In this document: in pieces, positions 9,640 through 17,925 of the stretch
Layout of the letters: each line of letters starts with the position of its first letter
How positions within the stretch are numbered: position 1 is the stretch's first letter
Assembly: GCF_024385575.1 (NCBI RefSeq)
Contig: NZ_JANFMV010000001.1
Location: forward strand, 2,013,681 to 2,077,680
DNA from: Rhizobium sp. NRK18
GTDB taxonomy: Bacteria; Pseudomonadota; Alphaproteobacteria; Rhizobiales; Rhizobiaceae
Reading direction: 5' to 3'
DNA length: 64,000 bases
The notes under the pieces: model-generated
The model's database searches: none
Seen by the model: the letters and a program-made list of their open reading frames with translations, nothing else
What the model was told of the DNA's origin: nothing
Translations under genes and position numbers: made by a program

Positions 9640-11109
9640 ATGGTAGCCGTTCAGGAAACGATCGATCAGGTGCGCCGGATCGATGTCGACCAGTACAAAT
9701 ACGGTTTTGAGACACTTATCGAAGTCGACAAGGCCCCCAAGGGTCTGTCGGAAGACGTCATCCGCTTCATTTCCGCCAAGAAGCAGGAGCCGGAGTGGAT
9801 GCTGGAATGGCGCCTTGCCGCCTATCAGCGCTGGCTGACGATGGAAGAGCCCACTTGGGCGCGCGTCAATTATCCGAAGATCGACTTCAACGACATCTAC
9901 TACTATGCCGCGCCGAAATCGGCCGCCGGCCCGAAGTCGCTCGACGAAGTCGATCCGGAGCTGCTGGCGACCTACGAGAAGCTCGGCATTCCGCTGAGAG
10001 AGCAGGAAATTCTCGCTGGCGTGCAGAAGTCGAAGATCGCGGTCGATGCCGTCTTCGATTCGGTCTCGGTCGTCACCACTTTCAAGGAAGAGCTGAAGAA
10101 GGCCGGCGTGATCTTCATGTCGATCTCGGAAGCCATGCGCGAGCATCCCGAGCTGGTGAAGAAGTATCTCGGCACCGTCGTGCCGGTATCCGACAACTAT
10201 TATGCGACGTTGAATTCGGCGGTCTTCACCGACGGTTCCTTCGTGTACGTGCCGAAGGGCGTTCGTTGCCCGATGGAGCTTTCCACCTATTTCCGCATCA
10301 ACGAGAAGAACACCGGCCAGTTCGAGCGCACGCTCATCATCGCGGAAGAAGGCGCCTACGTCTCCTATCTGGAAGGCTGCACAGCGCCGCAGCGTGACGA
10401 AAACCAGCTGCATGCCGCTGTCGTCGAGCTCGTTGCGCTGGATGATGCGGAGATCAAGTATTCCACCGTCCAGAACTGGTTCCCTGGCGACAAGGACGGC
10501 AAGGGCGGCATCTACAACTTCGTCACCAAGCGTGGCGATTGCCGCGGCAAGAACTCCAAGATTTCCTGGACGCAGGTGGAAACCGGTTCGGCGATCACTT
10601 GGAAGTATCCGTCCTGCATCCTGCGCGGCGACGGTTCGCGCGGCGAGTTCTACTCGATCGCCGTTTCGAACGGCCATCAGCAGGTCGACAGCGGCACCAA
10701 GATGATCCACCTCGGCAAGAACACGTCGAGCCGCATCATCTCCAAGGGCATTTCCGCTGGCGTCTCGCAGAACACCTATCGCGGTCAGGTGTCGGCCCAC
10801 CGCAAGGCGGAGAACGCCCGCAACTTCACCCAGTGCGACAGTCTTCTGATCGGCGACAAGTGCGGCGCTCACACCGTGCCCTATATCGAGGCGAAGAACT
10901 CGACGGCGCAGTTCGAGCACGAGGCGACCACGTCGAAGATCTCCGAAGACCAGCTGTTCTACTGCCTGCAGCGCGGCATTCCGGAAGAAGCGGCGATCGC
11001 GCTGATCGTCAACGGCTTCGTGCGCGAAGTCATCCAGGAACTGCCGATGGAATTCGCCGTCGAGGCGCAGAAGCTGATCGGCATCTCTCTGGAGGGGAGC
11101 GTGGGGTAA
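9640..11109 (+). CDS. sufB: Fe-S cluster scaffold subunit SufB
   Basis: 489-residue SufB, the scaffold subunit of the SufBCD complex that builds nascent Fe-S clusters in the cytoplasm. It shows typical SufB blocks ([50 protein letters not shown]) and the conserved C-terminal half with the cluster-ligand region [21 protein letters not shown] lies 7 bp before the ATG. Its stop overlaps the start of the small membrane protein gene (TAATG), indicating translational coupling. Confidence 0.97.
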   Translation: MVAVQETIDQVRRIDVDQYKYGFETLIEVDKAPKGLSEDVIRFISAKKQEPEWMLEWRLAAYQRWLTMEEPTWARVNYPKIDFNDIYYYAAPKSAAGPKSLDEVDPELLATYEKLGIPLREQEILAGVQKSKIAVDAVFDSVSVVTTFKEELKKAGVIFMSISEAMREHPELVKKYLGTVVPVSDNYYATLNSAVFTDGSFVYVPKGVRCPMELSTYFRINEKNTGQFERTLIIAEEGAYVSYLEGCTAPQRDENQLHAAVVELVALDDAEIKYSTVQNWFPGDKDGKGGIYNFVTKRGDCRGKNSKISWTQVETGSAITWKYPSCILRGDGSRGEFYSIAVSNGHQQVDSGTKMIHLGKNTSSRIISKGISAGVSQNTYRGQVSAHRKAENARNFTQCDSLLIGDKCGAHTVPYIEAKNSTAQFEHEATTSKISEDQLFYCLQRGIPEEAAIALIVNGFVREVIQELPMEFAVEAQKLIGISLEGSVG

Positions 11110-11264
11110 TGGATTCGGTCGGCCTGACATACTACGCGATTGTCTGCGGCGGTCTCGCCGTTCTCCTGGAGAGAATTCCGGGAAGGATGATGCGCCTGGT
11201 TGTCGGGCTGGCGGTCGGAGCCATCTCCGCCTCTATTCTCCCTTTCATTCGAACCGTTTTGTGA
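11109..11264 (+). CDS. Small 51-residue membrane protein between sufB and sufC
   Basis: The ATG shares its A with the sufB stop codon (TAATG), and 51 codons follow. Two hydrophobic segments, about residues 8-21 (YYAIVCGGLAVLL) and 29-48 (RLVVGLAVGAISASILPF), flank a short basic loop ERIPGRM, so a helical hairpin in the inner membrane is likely. No family is recognised. The coupling to sufB and position inside an otherwise conserved operon argue that it is expressed, possibly tethering SufBC2D to the membrane, but that is speculation. The gap to sufC is 54 bp. Confidence 0.65.
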   Translation: MDSVGLTYYAIVCGGLAVLLERIPGRMMRLVVGLAVGAISASILPFIRTVL

Positions 11265-11318
11265 ATTTGAACTGAAGATCGCGCTGAGCCTGCTCGCGCA
11301 TGAAGACAGGAAACAACC

Positions 11319-12071
11319 ATGCTTGAAATCAAGAACCTGCACGCACGCATCGCCGAAGACGGCACCGAAATCATCCGCGGCCTGAACCTGACGGTCAAGG
11401 CTGGCGAAGTGGCCGCCATTATGGGCCCGAACGGCTCCGGCAAGTCGACGCTGTCCTACATCCTTTCGGGCCGCGAAGACTATGAAGTCACCGATGGCGA
11501 CATTCTCTACAACGGCGAGAGCATTCTCGAACTCGACCCGGCCGAACGCGCCGCCAAGGGTATCTTCCTCGCCTTCCAGTATCCGGTCGAAATTCCCGGT
11601 GTCGCCACCATGCAGTTCCTGAAGGTGGCAATGAACGAGCAGCGCAAGGCGCGCGGCGAAGAGGAACTTTCGACGCCGGACTTCATGCGCCGCGTCAAGG
11701 AAGCTTCGGCAGAGCTCAAGATCGCGCCGGAAATGCTGCGCCGTCCGCTGAACGTCGGTTTCTCCGGCGGTGAGAAGAAGCGTGCTGAAATCCTGCAGAT
11801 GGCTCTGCTTGAGCCGAAGCTCTGCGTGCTGGACGAAACCGATTCCGGTCTCGACATCGACGCCCTGAAGATCGTCGCCGACGGCGTCAACGCACTGCGT
11901 TCGCCCGACCGCGCCGTGATCGTCATCACCCACTACCAGCGCCTGCTCGACTACATCGTGCCGGACACCGTCCACGTTCTCTACAAGGGGCAGATCATCA
12001 AGTCCGGCGACAAGACGCTGGCCCACGATCTGGAAGCCAACGGCTACGCCGACATCATTGAGGCGGCCTGA
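11319..12071 (+). CDS. sufC: SufC ABC-type ATPase
   Basis: 250-residue soluble ABC ATPase that powers rearrangement of SufBCD during cluster assembly. Walker A GPNGSGKST begins near residue 36, the signature is FSGGEKKRAEI near 148, and Walker B LCVLDETDSGLD near 169, with the Asp-Glu variant (DET) usual in SufC. The spacing between sufB, the small gene, sufC and sufD is consistent with one transcript. AGG lies 8 bp before the ATG. Confidence 0.97.
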   Translation: MLEIKNLHARIAEDGTEIIRGLNLTVKAGEVAAIMGPNGSGKSTLSYILSGREDYEVTDGDILYNGESILELDPAERAAKGIFLAFQYPVEIPGVATMQFLKVAMNEQRKARGEEELSTPDFMRRVKEASAELKIAPEMLRRPLNVGFSGGEKKRAEILQMALLEPKLCVLDETDSGLDIDALKIVADGVNALRSPDRAVIVITHYQRLLDYIVPDTVHVLYKGQIIKSGDKTLAHDLEANGYADIIEAA

Positions 12072-12104
12072 GGCCCGAGCGGAAACGGTACAAGGATTTT
12101 GATC

Positions 12105-13382
12105 ATGAACATGCAAGCTCAGACCAGGCTGACGGCCGCCGAAACGGCGCTGATCGAAGCCTATGGCGGTCTGTTCGGCCAGCTGCCGGGCGACGGCGCG
12201 GTGACGTCGACGCGTGACCGGCTGATGCACGAGCTGAAGCTGGCCGGTCTGCCGACCCGCCGGATCGAGGCCTGGCATTATACCGACCTGAAGACGCTGC
12301 TGAAGTCCGTCCCGGCAAGTGCCGGCGACGAAAGTGCTGCCGTGGCCGCGCCGCTGGTCGCCGGAGCCTCGGTGCAGGCGATCGTTCAGGGCAAGGCCGC
12401 ACTCGACGGTGCGATCGACGGCGTGGCCATCAAGGCCTATGCCGCGGCGCTGGCAAGCGGCTCGGCCGCCGAAGCGCTTTCCGTCTCTGACGCAGATGAC
12501 GCGATTGGCCGGATCAATGGTGCTTTCGTCCGTGACGGACTGATCGTCGACGTCGCAGCCGGTGCGGAAGTCGATCAGCCGATCGAGCTGCAGTCGGTGC
12601 ATGCCGGCGGCCAGGTTCACGGCCGGATCGCCGCGACCTTTGGTGCCGGCGCCAAGGCGACCGTTGTAGAGCGTCACATCTCGGCCGATGGAGCGTCTGC
12701 GGCCCTCGTGTCATCGGTCAGTGACATCAAGCTCGAAGACGGCGCCGAGGTCACCTGGATCATCGTCCAGGCGCAGGGCGCTGACGACACCCATCTCGGC
12801 CAGATCAACATAGATCTCGGCAAGGATTCCAAGCTGTTTCTGTTCGTGCTGAATGTGGGCGGCAAGCTCGTGCGCCAGGAAATCCATGGCGTGACGACCG
12901 GCGAGGGCGCCGACCTGAAGCTGCGCGGCGTCAACCTGCTCGGCGATGCCACCCATACGGACGTGACGCTGACGCTCGGTCATGACCTGCCGAACACGAC
13001 CTCGACGGAAGTCATCCGCAACGTGGTGTTCGACAATGCTCGCGGCGTTTTCCAGGGCCAGATCCGCGTTGCGCCGGATGCGCAGAAGACCGATGCCCGC
13101 ATGGCCTGCAACACGCTGCTCATGTCGGATGACGGCGAGTTTTCGGTCAAGCCGGAGCTCGAGATCTTCGCCGACGACGTGCAGTGCGCACATGGCGCCA
13201 CCGTTGCCGACATCGACCACACGCATCTCTTCTACCTCATGGCCCGCGGCATCTCCGAAGCGAAGGCGCGCGGCCTGCTGATCAAGGCGTTCGTCGCCGA
13301 GATCGTCGAGGAACTGGAAGACGAGGCCATCGTCGAGGCGCTGGAAGGCGTCATCGACAGCTGGCTGGAACAGCGGGCCTGA
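12105..13382 (+). CDS. sufD: SufD subunit of SufBCD
   Basis: About 425 residues, homologous to SufB in its C-terminal beta-helix. Recognisable blocks are RRIEAWHYTDLK near the N-terminus and DDVQCAHGATVADID followed by FYLMARGI near the C-terminus, holding the conserved His/Cys used at the SufB-SufD interface. SufD supports iron acquisition for the nascent cluster. AAGGA lies 8 bp before the ATG at 12105; an in-frame TTG two codons earlier is less likely. Confidence 0.96.
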   Translation: MNMQAQTRLTAAETALIEAYGGLFGQLPGDGAVTSTRDRLMHELKLAGLPTRRIEAWHYTDLKTLLKSVPASAGDESAAVAAPLVAGASVQAIVQGKAALDGAIDGVAIKAYAAALASGSAAEALSVSDADDAIGRINGAFVRDGLIVDVAAGAEVDQPIELQSVHAGGQVHGRIAATFGAGAKATVVERHISADGASAALVSSVSDIKLEDGAEVTWIIVQAQGADDTHLGQINIDLGKDSKLFLFVLNVGGKLVRQEIHGVTTGEGADLKLRGVNLLGDATHTDVTLTLGHDLPNTTSTEVIRNVVFDNARGVFQGQIRVAPDAQKTDARMACNTLLMSDDGEFSVKPELEIFADDVQCAHGATVADIDHTHLFYLMARGISEAKARGLLIKAFVAEIVEELEDEAIVEALEGVIDSWLEQRA

Positions 13383-13398
13383 GGAAGCGATAAGCAGG

Positions 13399-14643
13399 AT
13401 GGACCAGATGGCACCCATGAGCGGACCTTACGACGTCGAGGCGATCCGGAAGGATTTTCCGATCCTCTCTAAGACGGTCTACGGCAAGCCGCTGGTCTAT
13501 CTCGACAACGGCGCATCGGCCCAGAAGCCGAAAGTCGTGATCGACGCGATCTCGCACGCCTATTCGGACGAATATGCGAACGTGCACCGCGGGCTGCATT
13601 TTCTCTCCAATGCCGCGACCGACGCCTATGAGGCGGCGCGCGAAAAGGTGCGCCGCTTCCTGAATGCCTCATCGGTCGACGAGATCGTTTTCACCAAGTC
13701 CTCGACGGAAGCGATCAACACCGTCGCCTATGGCTATGGCATGCCGAATATCGGCGAAGGCGACGAGATCGTCATCTCGATCATGGAACACCATTCCAAC
13801 ATCGTGCCGTGGCATTTCATCCGCGAGCGACAGGGCGCCAGGCTCGTCTGGGTGCCGGTGGATGAAGCGGGCGCCTTCCATATCGAGGATTTCGAGAAGT
13901 CGCTGACGGAGAAGACCAAGCTCGTCGCGATCACCCACATGTCCAATGCACTGGGAACCATCGTTCCGGTCAAGGAAATCTGCCGCATCGCCCATGAGCG
14001 CGGCATTCCGGTTCTGATCGACGGCTCGCAGGGCGCCGTCCACATGCCGGTCGACGTTCGCGATATCGATTGCGACTGGTATGTGATGACCGGCCACAAG
14101 CTTTACGGTCCGTCGGGCATCGGCGTGCTCTATGGCAAGAAGGAGCGGCTTGCCGCCATGCGGCCGTTCCAGGGCGGCGGCGAGATGATCCTCGACGTCT
14201 CGGAAGGTGCCGTGAGCTACAACGAGCCGCCGCACCGTTTCGAGGCCGGAACGCCGCCGATCGTGCAGGCGATCGGTCTCGGCTATGCGCTCGATTACAT
14301 GGAATCGATCGGCCGTGCGTCGATCGCCGCGCATGAGGCCGATCTGGCCGCCTACGCACAGAGCCAGCTGTCGGCGATCAACTCGCTGAAAATATTTGGC
14401 ACGGCGCCGGACAAGGGCGGAATATTCTCCTTTGAGCTCGAAGGCATTCACGCCCATGATGTGTCGATGGTGATCGACCGGCGGGGCGTCGCCGTTCGCG
14501 CCGGCACCCATTGTGCCCAGCCCTTGCTGAAGCGCTTCGGCGTGACATCCACTTGCCGGGCCTCGTTTGGCCTCTACAATACAAGGGCGGAGGTCGACGC
14601 GCTGGCCGAGGCGCTCGAATATGCCCGCAATTTCTTCGCCTGA
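13399..14643 (+). CDS. sufS: SufS-type cysteine desulfurase
   Basis: 414-residue PLP enzyme of group II (SufS/CsdA). Blocks are KPLVYLDNGASAQKP, NVHRGLHFLS, the PLP lysine K234 in MTGHKLYGPSG and the catalytic C372 in AGTHCAQPLL, set in the short rigid loop of SufS. It supplies persulfide sulfur to SufB. No SufE is encoded in this window, so any partner lies elsewhere or is replaced. This is the second, different-class desulfurase of the operon. Confidence 0.96.
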   Translation: MDQMAPMSGPYDVEAIRKDFPILSKTVYGKPLVYLDNGASAQKPKVVIDAISHAYSDEYANVHRGLHFLSNAATDAYEAAREKVRRFLNASSVDEIVFTKSSTEAINTVAYGYGMPNIGEGDEIVISIMEHHSNIVPWHFIRERQGARLVWVPVDEAGAFHIEDFEKSLTEKTKLVAITHMSNALGTIVPVKEICRIAHERGIPVLIDGSQGAVHMPVDVRDIDCDWYVMTGHKLYGPSGIGVLYGKKERLAAMRPFQGGGEMILDVSEGAVSYNEPPHRFEAGTPPIVQAIGLGYALDYMESIGRASIAAHEADLAAYAQSQLSAINSLKIFGTAPDKGGIFSFELEGIHAHDVSMVIDRRGVAVRAGTHCAQPLLKRFGVTSTCRASFGLYNTRAEVDALAEALEYARNFFA

Positions 14644-14653
14644 GGTGATGTTG

Positions 14654-15034
14654 ATGAGTGAGACCGGAACGGAAGAAAAATGGGATGCCCGCGACGGCAT
14701 CGTGACCTCGACGATCCCTTCGGAGGAGATCGCCAGGCTGTCCGATGACATAATCGCGGCGCTGAAGACGGTCTATGATCCGGAAATCCCGGCCGACATC
14801 TTCGAACTCGGGCTGATCTACAAGGTCGACATCGAAGATGACCGCATGGTCAAGATCGTCATGACGCTGACGGCGCCCGGCTGCCCGGTCGCCGGCGAAA
14901 TGCCCGGCTGGGTGGAAAACGCCGTTGGCGCCGTCGAAGGCGTTTCGGGCGTTGAAGTGGAAATGACGTTCGATCCGCCGTGGTCGCCGGACCGCATGTC
15001 GGAAGAGGCGCAGGTCGCGCTCGGCTGGTATTGA
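14654..15034 (+). CDS. DUF59/MIP18-family Fe-S assembly protein in suf operon
   Basis: 126 residues of the MIP18 (DUF59) family commonly named SUF system Fe-S cluster assembly protein; called sufX in some Agrobacterium work. The core YDPEIPADIFELGLIY and MTLTAPGCPVAGEMP contains the conserved Asp-Pro-Glu and Cys. Family members act in Fe-S maturation or trafficking to targets. GAGG lies 8 bp before the ATG at 14654, so the upstream in-frame ATG at 14648 is not preferred. It overlaps no neighbour and sits 10 bp after the sufS stop. Confidence 0.93.
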   Translation: MSETGTEEKWDARDGIVTSTIPSEEIARLSDDIIAALKTVYDPEIPADIFELGLIYKVDIEDDRMVKIVMTLTAPGCPVAGEMPGWVENAVGAVEGVSGVEVEMTFDPPWSPDRMSEEAQVALGWY

Positions 15035-15110
15035 TCCACCGCCGGCCGACGCCTACATCTTGAAACGGAAGCACCGGGCCTTGAACCCGGTCGTGGAAGG
15101 AGCAGACAGA

Positions 15111-15497
15111 ATGGCATTCGAAGTCATCACCCTGACCGATGCGGCAGCCGACCGTGTGAACGCGATCGTCGGCAACAGCGGCCCCGACGCCAAGGGCATC
15201 CGCGTTTCCATCAAGAAGGGCGGCTGTGCCGGGATGGAGTATTCGGTTGATCTCGTGCGCGAGCCCGATCCGAAGGACGACAAGGTCAGCCGCAACGGCG
15301 CCAGCGTCTGGATCGATCCGTCTGCCGTCCTCTACCTGCTCGGCACCGAGATGGACTATGAAGTCACGACGCTCCGCTCCGGATTCACCTTCCGCAACCC
15401 CAACCAGAGGTCCGCCTGCGGCTGCGGCGAATCCGTCGAACTGAAGGCCGCCGACCTCGCCGAACTGGCACGCCAGCGGGAAGGGGCCGGGGCTTAA
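15111..15497 (+). CDS. sufA: SufA/IscA A-type Fe-S carrier
   Basis: 128-residue A-type carrier (HesB/IscA family) that receives clusters from SufBCD and passes them to apoproteins. The three ligand cysteines are present: one in KKGGCAGMEY and two in SACGCGES. AAGGAG lies 8 bp before the ATG at 15111; the frame extends upstream but without family similarity. Last gene of the suf operon; no obvious terminator follows. Confidence 0.96.
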   Translation: MAFEVITLTDAAADRVNAIVGNSGPDAKGIRVSIKKGGCAGMEYSVDLVREPDPKDDKVSRNGASVWIDPSAVLYLLGTEMDYEVTTLRSGFTFRNPNQRSACGCGESVELKAADLAELARQREGAGA

Positions 15498-15567
15498 TCC
15501 CGGCTATTCTGCTGCATGCCATTGGTGCAACGGTTGCCCTCTGTAACCGCAGGACGACGGAACGGCT

Positions 15568-16335
15568 GTGAACCTGGAACGAAAACTTCGCCGCCTGCTA
15601 AGCAGCCTGACACGGCATGTGTTTCGCCTCGTTATTTTCACCCAGCGTCACCGGGAACCGCGAGTTGCGTTTGAGCGCACATGGTTCCTTCTCCTCAAGA
15701 CAAGGCCGTTTCTCTGGGCATTGAGAAACGGGTATTATGCTCAGCGCGGGTCCTGTATCCGGACGGACCTGATGGGCATGTACTGCGATTTTGCCCCAGG
15801 ATTGTACGCGTCGGTCAAGACCGTCGTTCCTGCGGAGCTGATTTCGCTTCTCGCCGGCGGCGGACCTCTTGCCGTCATGGATTTCCATCAACGGCATACC
15901 GGCGTGACCAAGTGCCTTTGTTCTCTGGGCATTGAGCATTATCGGCTGGTCGCAAACGTGCCGCAGATGGAGCAGAAAGTGCGCTCTCTGGGATTCGATT
16001 TGTCCGTGGTTCATTTCGTGGAACGATCTGTCGCCAGCCTCGCTCAACTGAGGACACTCGCACTGCAGCGCAATGTTGTCTGCTGCTCGGTCGATTTCAA
16101 GTCGAGCGGCAAGTACGAGTATCTCAGCCCCGCAATGGTGGTTGTGATGGAACGAATTTCGATCCCGGTCGTCTTTTGCAAGACCCATGTCACGGAGGAT
16201 GGGGTAATTCATCTCAACTACATGATGTGCCCCAATGGTCAGGATGCGGAGCAATCCCTGGCCTCGGCAATCCGCTTTTTCAATTCCACCCCGGGGGACA
16301 GGCGGAGTTTCACGATATCAAAATTCCAGAGGTGA
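15568..16335 (+). CDS. Orphan protein with acyltransferase-like pattern (paralogue A)
   Basis: 255 residues starting at GTG, with GGAA 5 bp upstream. I recognise no named family. It is clearly paralogous to the protein encoded at 17926-18753: they share MGMY, the block DFHQ-x-H-x-GVTK (here D105-K115), EHYR, CCS-x-DFK (C172-K178), IPVVF-x-K-x-HV and a GDRRS end. The order of these blocks resembles the LPLAT fold of LpxL/HtrB late acyltransferases (HxGxxE block, then a second half near ApvvpvF, then a terminal Arg-rich block), but the catalytic acid of HX4(D/E) is Lys here (H110...K115). Membrane binding through a basic amphipathic N-terminus (RKLRRLLSSL) is plausible. It converges on the ACP gene. 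Confidence 0.7.
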   Translation: MNLERKLRRLLSSLTRHVFRLVIFTQRHREPRVAFERTWFLLLKTRPFLWALRNGYYAQRGSCIRTDLMGMYCDFAPGLYASVKTVVPAELISLLAGGGPLAVMDFHQRHTGVTKCLCSLGIEHYRLVANVPQMEQKVRSLGFDLSVVHFVERSVASLAQLRTLALQRNVVCCSVDFKSSGKYEYLSPAMVVVMERISIPVVFCKTHVTEDGVIHLNYMMCPNGQDAEQSLASAIRFFNSTPGDRRSFTISKFQR

Positions 16336-16346
16336 CAGCCTGCTGT

Positions 16347-16571
16347 CTATGAACTCAGCAATTCATGAAATTGGCTGATATCCTTGTCCTTGTCGATCTT
16401 GTTGACGTCTATGGTGACGTTGAATTCTTCTTCAACCAACATGATGAACTCCACAAGTTCCAGGGAGTCCATTCCTGAGGATTTCAGCGGCTTGGAAATG
16501 TCCATGCGTATCTCCGACGCATTGAGATAGGTCTGCAGAAACGAGTCGAATTCACTCTTGGTGGCGGTCAC
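16347..16571 (-). CDS. Acyl carrier protein
   Basis: 74-residue stand-alone carrier protein with the phosphopantetheine site S36 in SGMDSLELVEF and acidic helices II/III (VEEEFNVTIDVNKIDKDKD). It is distinct from housekeeping AcpP, which is not normally encoded here. Its ATG overlaps the P450 stop codon by 4 bp (ATGA), so the two are translated together and the carrier is probably the substrate-bearing partner of the P450. G+C in 16381-16500 is 55 of 120 bases (46%), far below the surrounding suf genes. A GACAGC-CT-GCTGTC hairpin (16334-16347) covers its 3' end. Confidence 0.9.
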   Translation of the reverse strand: MTATKSEFDSFLQTYLNASEIRMDISKPLKSSGMDSLELVEFIMLVEEEFNVTIDVNKIDKDKDISQFHELLSS

Positions 16572-17650
16572 GTTGCACCTTTGAATTGCAGGAAAACCGA
16601 TGGGAGCATTTCAGGTCTGGGCAAGTTGCCCCAGTTGATGTTTTCGTGGGCTGACTGAACGGCCGTGATCCAGTGGCTCGCAAGCTGGAGAGACAGAGCC
16701 TGGCCGGCGCAAATATGTTTCCCCGCTCCGAACACCAGGCTCCTTCCTGACTTGGTGGCGGCGTAATCGACCGTCCACGGAAGCATCAGAATAATCTGGT
16801 CGCCGGGGAGAATTTCGATGTCTCCGATTTTCGTCCCGGCAACGGCAATCCGGCTGATGTAATTGACCGGCGCCGATCTGGCGAACATCTGGCGGGGACC
16901 GAGGGATCTTATCTGGCTGGCTCTTTCGTCAGTCGGTAGCGACGCAAGCCAGAGACTGAATGCCGACAGCGTGCCGATGAGCGGGTCGCGCCCTTGGAGA
17001 ACGTAGCTCAGGAGAAGTGGGGTTATGTCCTCTTTCCCGGTCCGGGCTATTTCCCGCACGAGGTTTTTGACCTGTATTTCCTTCTCCTTGAGCTGCGACC
17101 GGGAATGGAAGAATTCCATTATGCTTGAAGCGCTCCCGCTCCAGGTGTCCGGCCTCAGATCTTCGCCCAAATGATGTCGAATGATCAACGCGATTGCCCC
17201 GTCAACATAATCTCCAGCGAGGTATTGAAGGGACAGCTTCTCCGGCTTTGCAGATGCCGTCGCAAATATCTGTTGCGCGAGATCGGACAGAAGGGGAGCG
17301 ACTGCTGCCTCCGCTTCTGTCAGGGCTGCCATGAACGTCTGACGCGGTACCGAATGTTCTTTACCGTCCTTCTGCATCGGATTTTGATTCAGAAAATGCT
17401 CGACGATCGAAATGGATGCCTCTTCAGACTTCAATACCTGGGCAATTGCACCGGCTATACGCGGCTGGTGGAAGGCGTGACTGGTCAAGACGGCGCGGCA
17501 TAACCGTTCACTGCGAATGACGATGATGCGTTCGTTGCCGCCTGCAAAGACGGCATGTTCTTCTGATCCGTCTTGAATTTTGTCTGTGACAATCGGTGGC
17601 CGAGCGGCAATGGCCATATTAATGAATTTATATGCGTCCAATGAAATCAT
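16568..17650 (-). CDS. Divergent cytochrome P450 lacking EXXR and acid-alcohol pair
   Basis: 360 residues, about 40 shorter than typical bacterial P450s. The haem-binding loop FGAGKHICAG is intact (ligand C314), and the propionate-binding C-helix motif DGKEHSVPR (H99, R103) is present. The K-helix EXXR is missing: the segment before PVNYISRIA reads RQMFARSA. The I-helix AGxET motif is replaced by LQGRDPLIG (R221, P223), recalling the Arg-Pro pair of CYP152 fatty-acid peroxygenases. Coupling to an ACP suggests a carrier-bound acyl or aminoacyl substrate, as with P450 BioI. No ferredoxin or reductase is nearby. Real oxygenase activity is uncertain. Confidence 0.85.
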   Translation of the reverse strand: MISLDAYKFINMAIAARPPIVTDKIQDGSEEHAVFAGGNERIIVIRSERLCRAVLTSHAFHQPRIAGAIAQVLKSEEASISIVEHFLNQNPMQKDGKEHSVPRQTFMAALTEAEAAVAPLLSDLAQQIFATASAKPEKLSLQYLAGDYVDGAIALIIRHHLGEDLRPDTWSGSASSIMEFFHSRSQLKEKEIQVKNLVREIARTGKEDITPLLLSYVLQGRDPLIGTLSAFSLWLASLPTDERASQIRSLGPRQMFARSAPVNYISRIAVAGTKIGDIEILPGDQIILMLPWTVDYAATKSGRSLVFGAGKHICAGQALSLQLASHWITAVQSAHENINWGNLPRPEMLPSVFLQFKGAT

Positions 17651-17743
17651 CAGATGCTATTCCTGTCACGAAAGAAAGAAGCAGACGGTTTCGGCGCCGG
17701 TCGAAATCTTCGAACGCAGATATTCAATATTAAAAGGATTAAG

Positions 17744-17773
17744 ATATTAAAGCATAAAATTTGGGTCAGCCAA
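17744..17773 (-). promoter_or_regulatory. Candidate promoter of P450-ACP operon
   Basis: On the minus strand TTGGCT (17768-17773) and TAATAT (17744-17749) are spaced by 18 bp, within a very AT-rich stretch (15 G+C in 60 bases at 17701-17760). The rest of the 275-bp gap 17651-17925 holds a small palindrome GGGTA-GA-TACCC (17787-17798) and no gene. Confidence 0.35.
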
Positions 17774-17925
17774 TGGGACCATTATTGGGTAGATACCCGA
17801 TCTAATCGCCATGCCTTCCGCCGAACTTGTGTTGCTTGAGCCGCTGATCATGGGCGGATCACAGGGGAGGGCACGGTCAGGGGTGGAGGGAACGTCCCAC
17901 TCCTGCAGGCGGCGCCGATGCGCCT

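Noticed and set aside
9226..11130. 634-codon minus-strand frame opposite sufB
   Set aside because: Antisense of an unmistakable SufB; no recognisable domain of its own.
15498..15567. Direct repeat of the tRNA-Lys 3' end as left border of an island
   Set aside because: Only a five-base resemblance (TGGTG) was found, which is not meaningful.
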